DNA of 21,979 bases from UMGS1387 sp045577475. Lineage in GTDB: Bacteria > Bacillota > Clostridia > Oscillospirales > CAG-382. The stretch covers positions 1 to 21,979 of the forward strand of contig JAZNIM010000095.1 in NCBI GenBank assembly GCA_045577475.1, written 5' to 3'. The first letter of the stretch is position 1. Each line of letters starts with the position of its first letter. The notes under the pieces were generated by a model. It made no database searches and had not been told where the DNA came from. It saw only the letters and a program-made list of their open reading frames with translations. The translations under genes and the position numbers were made by a program. Shown here one piece after another: positions 1-7,000 of the stretch.

Positions 1-100
1 TTTGCTGCCATGAATCTCAAAAAATATGCAATTCATAGGTTCGGTGAAGAATTGCTTTTTCTCAAATTTCCTCTTGTTTCTGTTTTTTTACATTATTTTA

Positions 101-130
101 CCCCATTCCCTTTGCGGAAATGGGGTTTTG
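101..130 (+). terminator. Terminator-like hairpin
   Basis: CCCCATT (101-107) pairs with AATGGGG (119-125) and is followed by a short T run (126-129). The stem is only 7 bp, extendable by two pairs past a bulge. It would end a plus-strand transcript entering from the left edge. Confidence 0.45.
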
Positions 131-140
131 ATACAGACTG

Positions 141-170
141 AGACCTATGTGCATAAACATAGGTCTTTTT
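141..170 (+). terminator. Rho-independent terminator
   Basis: A perfect 9-bp stem, AGACCTATG (141-149) with CATAGGTCT (158-166), has an 8-nt loop and is followed directly by a T run to 170. It probably backs up the preceding hairpin for a gene outside the window. Confidence 0.7.
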
Positions 171-300
171 CTTGTCTCTTACTTTTTTGTAAAAACTCGC
201 TCATAGGCAATCGAGGCAATCCCATGCATCAAACCCATGATGCCAAGTACATCATATACCCCTTTCCGCGAAACTCAGTAGTTCAACGCCGCCTCCACCA

Positions 301-333
301 CTTACTTTTTCTTTGCTGAAAAGAAAAAGTAAG
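301..333. repeat. 13-bp perfect inverted repeat
   Basis: CTTACTTTTTCTT (301-313) is the exact reverse complement of 321-333, with a 7-nt loop. Neither strand has a terminal T run, so it is not a standard terminator. It looks like part of a dispersed intergenic repeat of gut Firmicutes (recollection, not searched). Confidence 0.55.
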
Positions 334-451
334 CAAAAAGAAAAGATTCTCGCAGAAAGTTTTTCGGGTTGGCATATTTTTAGTTCCCGAAGAGCCGTCC
401 TTGCACCAAACAACGGTGCATGGACTACCGAGTAAATACGGAAAATCAAGC

Positions 452-496
452 AAAAAATTGTACCCCACTTGGGCAAGCTTTACTGCCTAAGTGGGG
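452..496 (-). terminator. Terminator hairpin, copy 1 of a repeated cassette
   Basis: CCCCACTTGGGC (463-474) pairs with GCCTAAGTGGGG (485-496), 12 bp with one G-U, around the loop AAGCTTTACT. Read on the minus strand the hairpin is followed by a T run (complement of 452-457). It is therefore placed to terminate the hydrolase gene that ends at 545. The same stem, loop and A-rich flank recur at 4849-4895. Confidence 0.75.
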
Positions 497-544
497 CTTC
501 TGTTTGTATTGTCAAGTATATACTTGTTTGCACAGTGCTCAAAT

Positions 545-1783
545 TCAATCAGCAAGCACCGCTTCAAACTGTGAAAATACCCGCATCAAATCACCTCTGC
601 CCACATCGGGTACTATTTCTTCGGGATTGATGGGCTTGCCGTTATAAACAGGCTTGAAAATATCCCAAAGTTTTATGTTTTCGGGTGCTTGAATCTTGCT
701 TATATTCTGTGCCGCCTGTGCTGTTGAAATTGCACCTTCAGGTATTTCAAGTTTTACATCCCTTGATGATAAGTTCAGTTCTTTGTCGGGAACGGGCATT
801 TTTTTGATACCGAAGCTGTCGGCAAAAAAGTCGGATATTTTCTGTATGTCAACCGTTTCCCACGGGTGCAGTGTGTTTGTGGCAACCGCCTTGAAGTTGT
901 CCTTGTGTCCTGTAATTTCGTATACATACTTAACTTTTCTGGCGTTGCGGTGAAAATATTCCACGGGAATAAGAGCATCATTAAGACCTGAGTCAAGAAG
1001 CAGCGGCTTTGGTGCAAACAGGCTGTAAACCTGCCACATTTCAAGCTTTCCCATAACACCGGGAAGGATGTTGCAGTCGCAATGCTTGCGTTCTTTCTCG
1101 AAAATATAGCTGTATTCCGAAGGGTAACCGCAGGAAGCAACGGCAGAAAGGGTCGGCTCAAGTGCCGATAAAAACTGCGTATATGTTCCGCCGCCCGAAT
1201 TTCCGCAAGCACCTATTTTTGTACTGTCAACAAACTCCTGCGATTTCATATACTTTATCCATGCCATTGTTTCGGCAATAATCATTCCCTGAAGGGTTAG
1301 TCCGCAGTAAAATGCTTCGGGCACATCCCAATGACCGAACTTTTCGCGGCAGCCTTGACCGATGTTTTCAAGAAGTAAAGCATATGAGCCTTGTTTTGCA
1401 AGCTGCAAAGCCATTTCAGGGTAGCCGTAAGAAAGCCTTCCGTTTTTTCCGTGACCGGGACAGACAATAACAAGAGGCAGTGGGCGCGGAAGTGTTTCGT
1501 CAGGAATAAATAAGGTGCTTATTCCGTAAAAATCCTGCCATGATTCAAAGAGAAGATGCTTTATTTTTACTCCGTCGATTATGTCCTGTTGTTCGTCATG
1601 TATTTTTATTTCGGGAATAAGCTTTTCGTCGAACCTCAAAACTTTTTTTACTGTTTCAAGTACCTGTTTTCTGTCATCGTCCTGCCACATTTTTCTTTTT
1701 GGCAGGCTCATTTTTTTCTCGCATAATCGCTTTTCGTACTCGTCAAATATGTCCATTGTAAATCCGAGCTTGTCTTTGCACAT
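545..1783 (-). CDS. Alpha/beta-hydrolase family protein (acetylxylan esterase-like)
   Basis: The product is a 412-residue, probably cytoplasmic hydrolase with no signal peptide. The core shows a beta-strand and oxyanion region (PLVIVCPGHG, about 103-112), the nucleophile elbow GNSGGG with Ser196, an acid in SGLNDALIP (Asp269) and a candidate His293 in ITGHKDNF; His306 is an alternative. The order Ser, Asp, His and the long N-terminal extension resemble the acetylxylan esterase/Abhydrolase_7-type group. The real substrate, probably a plant or glycan ester, is inference. The start is supported by AAAGGAG 10 nt upstream; an internal Met10 lacks one. It lies 18 nt downstream of the AraC-type gene on the same strand, so it is probably that regulator's co-transcribed target. 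A hairpin terminator follows at 452-496. Confidence 0.75.
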   Translation of the reverse strand: MCKDKLGFTMDIFDEYEKRLCEKKMSLPKRKMWQDDDRKQVLETVKKVLRFDEKLIPEIKIHDEQQDIIDGVKIKHLLFESWQDFYGISTLFIPDETLPRPLPLVIVCPGHGKNGRLSYGYPEMALQLAKQGSYALLLENIGQGCREKFGHWDVPEAFYCGLTLQGMIIAETMAWIKYMKSQEFVDSTKIGACGNSGGGTYTQFLSALEPTLSAVASCGYPSEYSYIFEKERKHCDCNILPGVMGKLEMWQVYSLFAPKPLLLDSGLNDALIPVEYFHRNARKVKYVYEITGHKDNFKAVATNTLHPWETVDIQKISDFFADSFGIKKMPVPDKELNLSSRDVKLEIPEGAISTAQAAQNISKIQAPENIKLWDIFKPVYNGKPINPEEIVPDVGRGDLMRVFSQFEAVLAD

Positions 1784-1801
1784 TTTTGAAGTTCTCCTTT
1801 G

Positions 1802-2584
1802 TCAATATTTACCGGGAGTTGTGCCGGTGTACTGTTTAAAGACTTTGTTGAAATAGTAGACGTTTCTAAAGCCGCAGGAAAGTGCTGTTTCTTCTACGGT
1901 AAACAGCCTCGATGACAACATTTCCTTGGCTTTTTCAACCCGTACCCTGTTGAGATATTTGTTGGGCGTTTCACCGAAAGTCTTACGGAACACCTTCCTC
2001 AGGTGGGAAGCCGAGCAGCTTGCAGCATTGGCAATATCCTCGCCTGTTATGAAGTGGGAATAGTACTCGTCGATAAAGTTTCTTGAAATGACGGCTAAAT
2101 TACCTTTGTCGCCTGCAACGGCACTTTGAGAATCCATTATTATGTTGCAAAGAATTTCCTGTGTAAGTGCCTTCAACAACGGCTTTGAAAATGCACCTGA
2201 ATTAAAGAAGGCATCCGCCATTTTCCCAAATGAGTCGGCATACCGCCGTATATGCAGAGGAGAGAATACTTTTTGATTTCCAAAACAAGTGTCAATGAGG
2301 TTTTCGGGTTCACACATATATGATGTGACAATATATTCTGCATCACAGCCGTCTGCCTTCAGAATATAGCTGTCGCCGTTTCGCTGGAGAATTATATCTC
2401 CTTCTTCAACATTATATTCGCAGTCGGAATAAATCAGCTTCATTTTACCCGAAAGTATAACCGTCAGACCGTGGTTGTTTCTGCAGTTCATTTCAAGAAC
2501 ATAATCCTTTTTTACTTTTTTATAGTAACAAAAGGTTGTTTCCGTTACGGTAAAATCGTCGTTTTTTTCAAAAATCTCAATCAC
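1802..2584 (-). CDS. AraC-family transcriptional regulator
   Basis: The product is about 260 residues. An N-terminal cupin-like sensor domain (about 12-90; VEEGDIILQRNGDSYIL is the typical strand-turn-strand) precedes a two-helix-turn-helix AraC DNA-binding domain (about 165-260). The latter has IANAASCSASHLRKVFRK and the signature ALSCGFRNVYYFNKVFKQYTG. The frame stays open to an ATG at 2839, but that would run past the promoter at 2609-2637 and into the divergent gene. I therefore chose GTG at 2584, about 18 nt after the expected transcript start. The RBS is odd: GGGAGG abuts the GTG, and AAGGA lies 13 nt upstream. It precedes the hydrolase gene by 18 nt and probably controls it, and perhaps the divergent Fe-S genes, in response to a small ligand. 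Confidence 0.85.
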   Translation of the reverse strand: MIEIFEKNDDFTVTETTFCYYKKVKKDYVLEMNCRNNHGLTVILSGKMKLIYSDCEYNVEEGDIILQRNGDSYILKADGCDAEYIVTSYMCEPENLIDTCFGNQKVFSPLHIRRYADSFGKMADAFFNSGAFSKPLLKALTQEILCNIIMDSQSAVAGDKGNLAVISRNFIDEYYSHFITGEDIANAASCSASHLRKVFRKTFGETPNKYLNRVRVEKAKEMLSSRLFTVEETALSCGFRNVYYFNKVFKQYTGTTPGKY

Positions 2585-2608
2585 CTCCCGTGTGACTTCC
2601 TTGTGCTC

Positions 2609-2637
2609 ATTATAACATTGGGAATTATGAAATGCAA
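2609..2637 (-). promoter_or_regulatory. Sigma-A promoter for the AraC/hydrolase unit
   Basis: On the minus strand TTGCAT (2637-2632), a 17-bp spacer and TATAAT (2614-2609) are preceded by an extended -10 TG. Expected transcript start is near 2602, which places the coding start after it, at about 2584. Confidence 0.75.
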
Positions 2638-2688
2638 CGGTAAATCGTTTTTTATAAAAAAATGCCTGTAATTTGCATTGATGAGCCT

Positions 2689-2717
2689 TTGCTGCAATGC
2701 TAAAATCTTGTTGTAAA
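2689..2717 (+). promoter_or_regulatory. Possible promoter for the Fe-S gene pair
   Basis: TTGCTG (2689-2694), 17 bp, TGTAAA (2712-2717). The boxes are weak but correctly spaced, and the expected start falls just before the RBS at 2729-2734. Confidence 0.3.
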
Positions 2718-2743
2718 ATACGTAAATGAAAGGATTTGCCAAA

Positions 2744-3766
2744 ATGACTAAAGAAGAAGTAAAGGCACTTGCCAAAAGTTTGGGTGCAGACCTTGTAGGC
2801 ATTGCATCCATGGACAGATTTGAGGGAGCTCCAAAGCAAATGGACCCAAGATACATTATGCCCGAAGCAAAAAGCATGATTGTTATGGGTTTTCGTGTTA
2901 TGAGAGGCTCACTTCGAGGAATTGAGGAAGGAACCTTCTTCAGCAACTATTCCGCAATGGGTTACGGTGGACTTACATACCTTTATATTCCCATGACGGT
3001 CATCAATCTTTGTAAGCACATTGAGGATGAAGGCTATGAAGCTATTCCTATAGGTCACCAGAGTGACTGGAGAGGTATAGACAACGAAGGAGACCTGAAA
3101 AAGGATTTCAGCGTTCCCGTAGCACCCGGAAAACCTGCACCCGACATCATGATTCATTTAAGAATTGCAGCATACCTTGCAGGTCTCGGCGAAATCGGCT
3201 ACAGCAAAATGCTTCTTACACCCGAATTCGGACCCAGAGTAAGAATAGGCGTTGTACTTACCGAAATGGAGCTTGAGCCTGACCCCATATATGACGGTCC
3301 CAAGCTCTGTAATAGATGTATGGCTTGTGTAAGAAACTGCCCGGGCGGATGTATCAGCGAAACAAAGACAGTAAAAGTTACTCTTGCAGGACACGAGGTT
3401 GAATGGGGAGATATTGACACCAAGAAGTGTGACGACACCTTCTACGGCGGTATGAGAACAGATAATCCCAATGAAGGCGGAGAATACGACGGCAGAAAGA
3501 ACATCAAACGAGGCTGGCATACGCCATTCTTCAAGCGTCCGAGACAGCTTTATACTTCGGGACAGGCAATCTGCGGAGCTATGGGATGTACAAGAGCCTG
3601 CATGATAAGCCTTGAGGCAAGAGGCGTGCTCAAGAATAAATTCAAGGAGCCTTTCCGCAGAAGAAAGCCTTGGTCAGTAGACTGGAGCAATCCCGAAACC
3701 TTTAAGTACAACGAGGAAAACGAGGCTAACAAGCAGCCTTCAAATAACAGCCATGAAGCAGACTGA
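2744..3766 (+). CDS. QueG-like double [4Fe-4S] cluster protein (epoxyqueuosine reductase/reductive dehalogenase relative)
   Basis: The product is 340 residues. The start at 2744 has AAAGGA 9 nt upstream; the in-frame ATG at 2726 has no RBS. The N-terminal half matches the cobalamin-binding region of the QueG/RdhA superfamily: AKSLGADLVGIAS (about 11-23), then YLAGLGEIGYSKMLLTPEFG and VLTEMELEPD (about 144-180). A ferredoxin domain follows with CNRCMACVRNCPGGC (Cys189, 192, 195, 199, 203) and a second set CGAMGCTRAC (Cys277, 282, 286), enough for two clusters. The Asp/Glu pattern before the AGLG motif differs from canonical QueG and the spacing between Cys sets is long, so a queuosine role is doubtful. 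It overlaps the U32-like gene by 14 nt, which implies translational coupling and perhaps electron donation to it. Cytoplasmic; corrinoid binding is inferred. Confidence 0.75.
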   Translation: MTKEEVKALAKSLGADLVGIASMDRFEGAPKQMDPRYIMPEAKSMIVMGFRVMRGSLRGIEEGTFFSNYSAMGYGGLTYLYIPMTVINLCKHIEDEGYEAIPIGHQSDWRGIDNEGDLKKDFSVPVAPGKPAPDIMIHLRIAAYLAGLGEIGYSKMLLTPEFGPRVRIGVVLTEMELEPDPIYDGPKLCNRCMACVRNCPGGCISETKTVKVTLAGHEVEWGDIDTKKCDDTFYGGMRTDNPNEGGEYDGRKNIKRGWHTPFFKRPRQLYTSGQAICGAMGCTRACMISLEARGVLKNKFKEPFRRRKPWSVDWSNPETFKYNEENEANKQPSNNSHEAD

Positions 3767-4805
3767 CGTAAAACACCACGGCATACCTTTGTGCGTGGGA
3801 TATAACTGTACAAACGAAGAACCTTTTTCAGATGTTGTGAAAAAGTACAAGGACGCAATCGGCGAGGTTTACTACGCTTTTCCCGACAGCCCCAGCGGAA
3901 GAAGTGCTTACGGAAGCGAAAACGGTTATAAGGATTATTTTGCCTTTGAAGCATTGTTGTACGATTTAAAAGAAATTGCTTCCATGGGAATAAAAACCGA
4001 CCTTCTTCTCAATGCAAACTGCGGCGGTGACGATGCTTTAAGTATTGCTCATGAAAGAAATGTGATTTCCATATTGGAATGTCTTTCTTCAGAAGGCTTA
4101 TGCCCGAATGTTGTTACAACAACCTCTCCCGTAACTGCCCGTATTGTGCACAATTTCAGCAGTGAAATTGACGTAAGAGCAAGCGTCAACATGAGAATTG
4201 CCACCGTAAAGGGAGTACAGTATTTAGAGGAATTATTTGACTCTTTTTGCATTTGCCGTGACATAAACAGATGTCCCGACGAGTTTGACACACTTTCCGA
4301 TTATCTGAAAAAACAAGGTAAAGGTATCAGCATGCTTGTCAACAGCGGATGCTTACGTAATTGCTCAATGCAAACATTTCACGACAACGCCGTAGCTCAT
4401 GAAAAAGGAATAATGACAAAAGCAAATTTGTCATGGGCAGGAGCAAGCGGTTGCAGAGGTTATCTTTCCAAAAAAGAAAACATGCACGCATTTTTACAGA
4501 ATACCTGGATTCGTCCCGAAGACGTGCACAACTTCAGCGGCAAAGTCGACTGCATAAAGCTTGCAACAAGAATGCACGCACTTCCAGCAATGGTAATTGA
4601 TGCATACACAAGAGGACGCTATTACGGCAATCTTGCCGACCTTTTTGAGCCTGGACACGGTCCATTGTTTGCACCCTATGTAATTGACAACGAAAGGTTT
4701 CCTGCCGACTGGTTTGAAAGAACAACCACGTGCAGCAAGAATTGTCATGAATGTGATTACTGCAAGCAGGTGTGGGAAAAGGTTACTGTCAATACCGAGC
4801 ATTAA
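3753..4805 (+). CDS. Peptidase U32-like Fe-S protein
   Basis: The product is 350 residues with no signal peptide. The fold appears to be the TIM-barrel type of U32/UbiU-UbiV proteins: a (beta/alpha) pattern with TDLLLNANCGG (about 82-92), VVTTTSP, then VRASVNMRIAT, and the hallmark NSGCLRNCSMQTFHDNAVAHE-type segment (Cys200, Cys204), followed by Cys234 and Cys267. Four such cysteines bind [4Fe-4S] in UbiU/UbiV and related prephenate-using hydroxylases. Unusually, the C-terminus adds CSKNCHECDYC (Cys327, 331, 334, 337), a possible second cluster or zinc site. The start lies inside the preceding gene (14-nt overlap). Known relatives hydroxylate tRNA, rRNA or quinones without oxygen, or act as proteases; which of these applies is unknown. 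Repeat terminator 4849-4895 follows. Confidence 0.65.
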   Translation: MKQTDVKHHGIPLCVGYNCTNEEPFSDVVKKYKDAIGEVYYAFPDSPSGRSAYGSENGYKDYFAFEALLYDLKEIASMGIKTDLLLNANCGGDDALSIAHERNVISILECLSSEGLCPNVVTTTSPVTARIVHNFSSEIDVRASVNMRIATVKGVQYLEELFDSFCICRDINRCPDEFDTLSDYLKKQGKGISMLVNSGCLRNCSMQTFHDNAVAHEKGIMTKANLSWAGASGCRGYLSKKENMHAFLQNTWIRPEDVHNFSGKVDCIKLATRMHALPAMVIDAYTRGRYYGNLADLFEPGHGPLFAPYVIDNERFPADWFERTTTCSKNCHECDYCKQVWEKVTVNTEH

Positions 4806-4848
4806 AACGGTTGACGGTATAGTAGTAATCATAAATAGGAGAATACGC

Positions 4849-4895
4849 AAAAAAAGTTGTACCCCACTTGGCTAAGCTTTACTGCCTAAGTGGGG
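4849..4895. terminator. Terminator hairpin, copy 2 of a repeated cassette
   Basis: CCCCACTTGG (4862-4871) pairs with CTAAGTGGGG (4886-4895) with one G-U. The loop contains the same AAGCTTTACT as the copy at 463-496. An A run at 4849-4855 gives a T run on the minus strand, and a looser T-rich tail follows on the plus strand. It sits between two convergent genes and may stop both. Confidence 0.65.
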
Positions 4896-4946
4896 TGCCG
4901 TTTGTTTTGGAAAGGATAACCTTGAATACTGTATAATTACTGATAC

Positions 4947-4978
4947 AAAAAGCGTATCGGAAAACCATCCGATACGCT
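4947..4978 (-). terminator. Rho-independent terminator of the glutaminase A-like gene
   Basis: A perfect 11-bp stem, AGCGTATCGGA (4951-4961) with TCCGATACGCT (4968-4978), has a 6-nt loop. On the minus strand it is followed by T residues (complement of 4947-4951). It lies 15 nt after the minus-strand stop at 4993. Confidence 0.8.
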
Positions 4979-4992
4979 CAATTTGTACACTT

Positions 4993-6897
4993 TTAATCTA
5001 CCTGAAGCATATTTATAAACACACCGCCCACAACACTTCTGTTGCGGAAGGAATAATACATAGCACTTTTTGTGCAATATCTGTCCGTGAGAGGAACTCT
5101 GTCATCCGTTTCGTTTATCATTCTCACAACAGCCTCGCATACCTTGTCAAAGTAGTCCTTGTCGTCCGTTATTGCCGTTGACCATATCAGCCAGTCAAGT
5201 TTTGTCTGACTGCTTCTGCTGTCAAGAGGCACGCCGTAACGGTTAAGCTTTGATTGATACAGCTCTATTTCATTCTTCTTTGCTTCATCGGAAAATATAT
5301 TATAGCCGAGAATTCTGTCCCAAACCATATTATATTTAAGACTCCATGTACCTTGCTTATCAAAGGCAAGCCTTGAAGCTGTTTCATCCTTGGCATCATT
5401 CTGCCACTTATTTGCAAATTCCTTTGCCTTATTACAGTATTTTTCTTCACCCGTCAGATTGCCGTAGGCATAAAGAGCAAGTATCGCCTTGATGCTGAGG
5501 TTGCAGTTATGATTGAGGTGTCCTGCAAAGTCATCGGTGCAAAGCTGGTTTCCCGGGTCATATCCGAAGCCGAGAAGGTAGTCTGCCCATTTTTTGAAAA
5601 GAGCCTTGTTTTCGTCAAAAAACGCCTTGCCTTCATCACAGTATTTTGCACAAGCAGCAACGCAAAGAAGCATATTGCCCGATTCCTCAACAGGCATCTG
5701 CTCCGTTTCATCAAAGCCGTGCTCCGTTTTTCCGTATACCTGACCGTTGGCTTTGGGGTACTGTCCCACATCATGTGGTGCAAATTCAAAATTCCAGCTT
5801 CCGCTTTTTGCAAATCTGATAATTGGCTCTAACATACCGAGAACAAGCTTCGGATTATATTTGAGAAACAGCGGAATTGAAGGATATGTAACATCCAGTG
5901 TTCCGATACAGCCGTTGGAGTAGCACTCCTTTGACAATAGCAGAAGATTTCCGTCATTATCGCAAACAAGCTTATGTGCCGCAATTGCCTGACGGTATGC
6001 AACAGTAGCAATATTTTTGTAGTTTTCTCCCAGCTTTAGAGCCTCGCATGTCAGTTCTTCATCAAACTTGTCACACAAAGCCTTGATTTTTCCGTAGTCC
6101 TTATCGGCACACACCGCCATTTCCTCAAAGGATAAAAAGTACTTTTTATAATATTCGTCAAGCTTTTGTCCGAAATACTCTATAGGCTTTACTTCATCAT
6201 AAGCCACCGTAATTACGCCCTTTTCGTTCTTTCTTGAACATCCGAAAAACACGTTGTCCGATGACGGTTTATATTCCGATTTACCGGCTGCTTCATACGT
6301 ACCTATTCCGCCGAAGCAAAACATTTTACAATCCTTATCAACTACGTGTAAATATCCCCAGTCAATAAGAACGTTATCTCCCGAAAAACCAAGTACATTC
6401 TGATTAACATTTCCGCAAAAACAGGTGTTTTCATTTTTTCCGAGCTTCACCTTGGCATCTGCGGCGTTAACGCAGATTTCCGGAGAAATACCGAAATTAA
6501 ACCCAACTTTTTCTCCACATTTACTTTCAAGGTCGTATTCAACATAGCTTACGGGAAGGCTGAGAATCTGAGGCTTGTCAAGTAAAAGCGGAGTAGTAAA
6601 AGTAACACTTCCCTTTACCTCATTATTTTCAAAGGTATATTTCGTAGACAGCGGTGACACAGACACGTTTATGTTTTCAAATCTGTTTCTTCCGTCAACA
6701 AAGGATGAGCCGTCATCTTTTCTTGCAAAAAGTATATACTGCTTGCGTCCCACGCTTACAGAGGCAAACACGGGAACATTTCTTCCCGTCCAGTGCTTTG
6801 TATAGGATGAGTCGGGTCTGTCGGAGTCTGCCCATATTGAAATATACGGGTCTATCGTTATTAGCGGGTATGCACTTGGTCTGAATTTGTTGTTCAT
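4993..6897 (-). CDS. Glutaminase A family protein (DUF5127/DUF4965/DUF1793-type)
   Basis: The product is 634 residues. I chose ATG 6897 because AAGGAG lies 6 nt before it; the in-frame ATG at 6918 overlaps the regulator's promoter and has no RBS. N-terminal FRPSAYPLITIDPYISIW (about 5-22) and the central and C-terminal helical-hairpin domain with HDVGQYPKANG (about 375), MPVEESGNM (about 401) and TDDFAGHLNHN (about 454) are hallmarks of the fungal/bacterial glutaminase A family. The second domain is an (alpha/alpha)6 toroid like those of glycoside hydrolases, so the substrate may be a glycan or an amide rather than free glutamine. There is no signal peptide, unlike secreted fungal members, so it is probably cytoplasmic. 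It is divergent from an AraC regulator that shares its promoter region. A terminator lies at 4947-4978. Confidence 0.8.
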   Translation of the reverse strand: MNNKFRPSAYPLITIDPYISIWADSDRPDSSYTKHWTGRNVPVFASVSVGRKQYILFARKDDGSSFVDGRNRFENINVSVSPLSTKYTFENNEVKGSVTFTTPLLLDKPQILSLPVSYVEYDLESKCGEKVGFNFGISPEICVNAADAKVKLGKNENTCFCGNVNQNVLGFSGDNVLIDWGYLHVVDKDCKMFCFGGIGTYEAAGKSEYKPSSDNVFFGCSRKNEKGVITVAYDEVKPIEYFGQKLDEYYKKYFLSFEEMAVCADKDYGKIKALCDKFDEELTCEALKLGENYKNIATVAYRQAIAAHKLVCDNDGNLLLLSKECYSNGCIGTLDVTYPSIPLFLKYNPKLVLGMLEPIIRFAKSGSWNFEFAPHDVGQYPKANGQVYGKTEHGFDETEQMPVEESGNMLLCVAACAKYCDEGKAFFDENKALFKKWADYLLGFGYDPGNQLCTDDFAGHLNHNCNLSIKAILALYAYGNLTGEEKYCNKAKEFANKWQNDAKDETASRLAFDKQGTWSLKYNMVWDRILGYNIFSDEAKKNEIELYQSKLNRYGVPLDSRSSQTKLDWLIWSTAITDDKDYFDKVCEAVVRMINETDDRVPLTDRYCTKSAMYYSFRNRSVVGGVFINMLQVD

Positions 6898-6911
6898 TAT
6901 TTTCTCCTTGG

Positions 6912-6940
6912 TTGACAAATGGGTAATATTATGCTATAAT
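6912..6940 (+). promoter_or_regulatory. Perfect consensus promoter for the AraC gene
   Basis: TTGACA (6912-6917), exactly 17 bp, TATAAT (6935-6940). Expected start is near 6947, giving a leader of about 54 nt before ATG 7001. The -10 overlaps that of the opposing promoter. Confidence 0.85.
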
Positions 6941-6967
6941 TATAAAAAACAAACGTTATTTTACAGC
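6939..6967 (-). promoter_or_regulatory. Divergent promoter for the glutaminase A-like gene
   Basis: Minus-strand TATAAT (6944-6939) has no good -35 box: the hexamer at 17 bp spacing reads GCTGTA. A good -10 with a poor -35 is typical of an activator-dependent promoter, and the regulator gene lies next to it. Its -10 shares 6939-6940 with the plus-strand -10. Confidence 0.6.
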
Positions 6968-6989
6968 GTATTATGTAAAAAAGTGTAAA
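6959..6989. promoter_or_regulatory. Candidate AraC operator
   Basis: TTTTACA (6959-6965) and TGTAAAA (6974-6980) form an inverted repeat with an 8-bp gap. A further TGTAAA at 6984-6989 repeats the right arm 10 bp on, one helical turn. The site covers the -35 position of the minus-strand promoter and the leader of the regulator transcript. Confidence 0.45.
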
Positions 6990-7000
6990 GGTGTGATTTT

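Larger units (their letters stand above)
1..544. other. Non-coding left flank with hairpins and repeat-like elements
   Basis: No reading frame here has a convincing ribosome binding site or recognisable protein. The stretch holds two plus-strand terminator-like hairpins (101-130 and 141-170), a 13-bp inverted repeat (301-333), a short TGCACC/GGTGCA hairpin near 404-420, and a strong minus-strand terminator (452-496). The two plus-strand hairpins suggest that a plus-strand gene ends just left of the window. The text around 252-440 resembles intergenic dispersed repeats that yield spurious hypothetical proteins in gut Clostridia; that is from memory and untested. Confidence 0.7.

Noticed and set aside
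26..319. 97-residue plus-strand frame
   Set aside because: It runs through two terminator hairpins, has no RBS, and its product is low-complexity Phe/Leu with no family resemblance.
252..476. Minus-strand frame of 74 residues over the inverted repeat
   Set aside because: It starts inside a terminator hairpin and is best explained as a spurious translation of an intergenic repeat.
2585..2743. Riboswitch in the divergent intergenic region
   Set aside because: Leaders on both sides are too short (about 18 nt on the minus side) for a riboswitch, and no known motif is visible.
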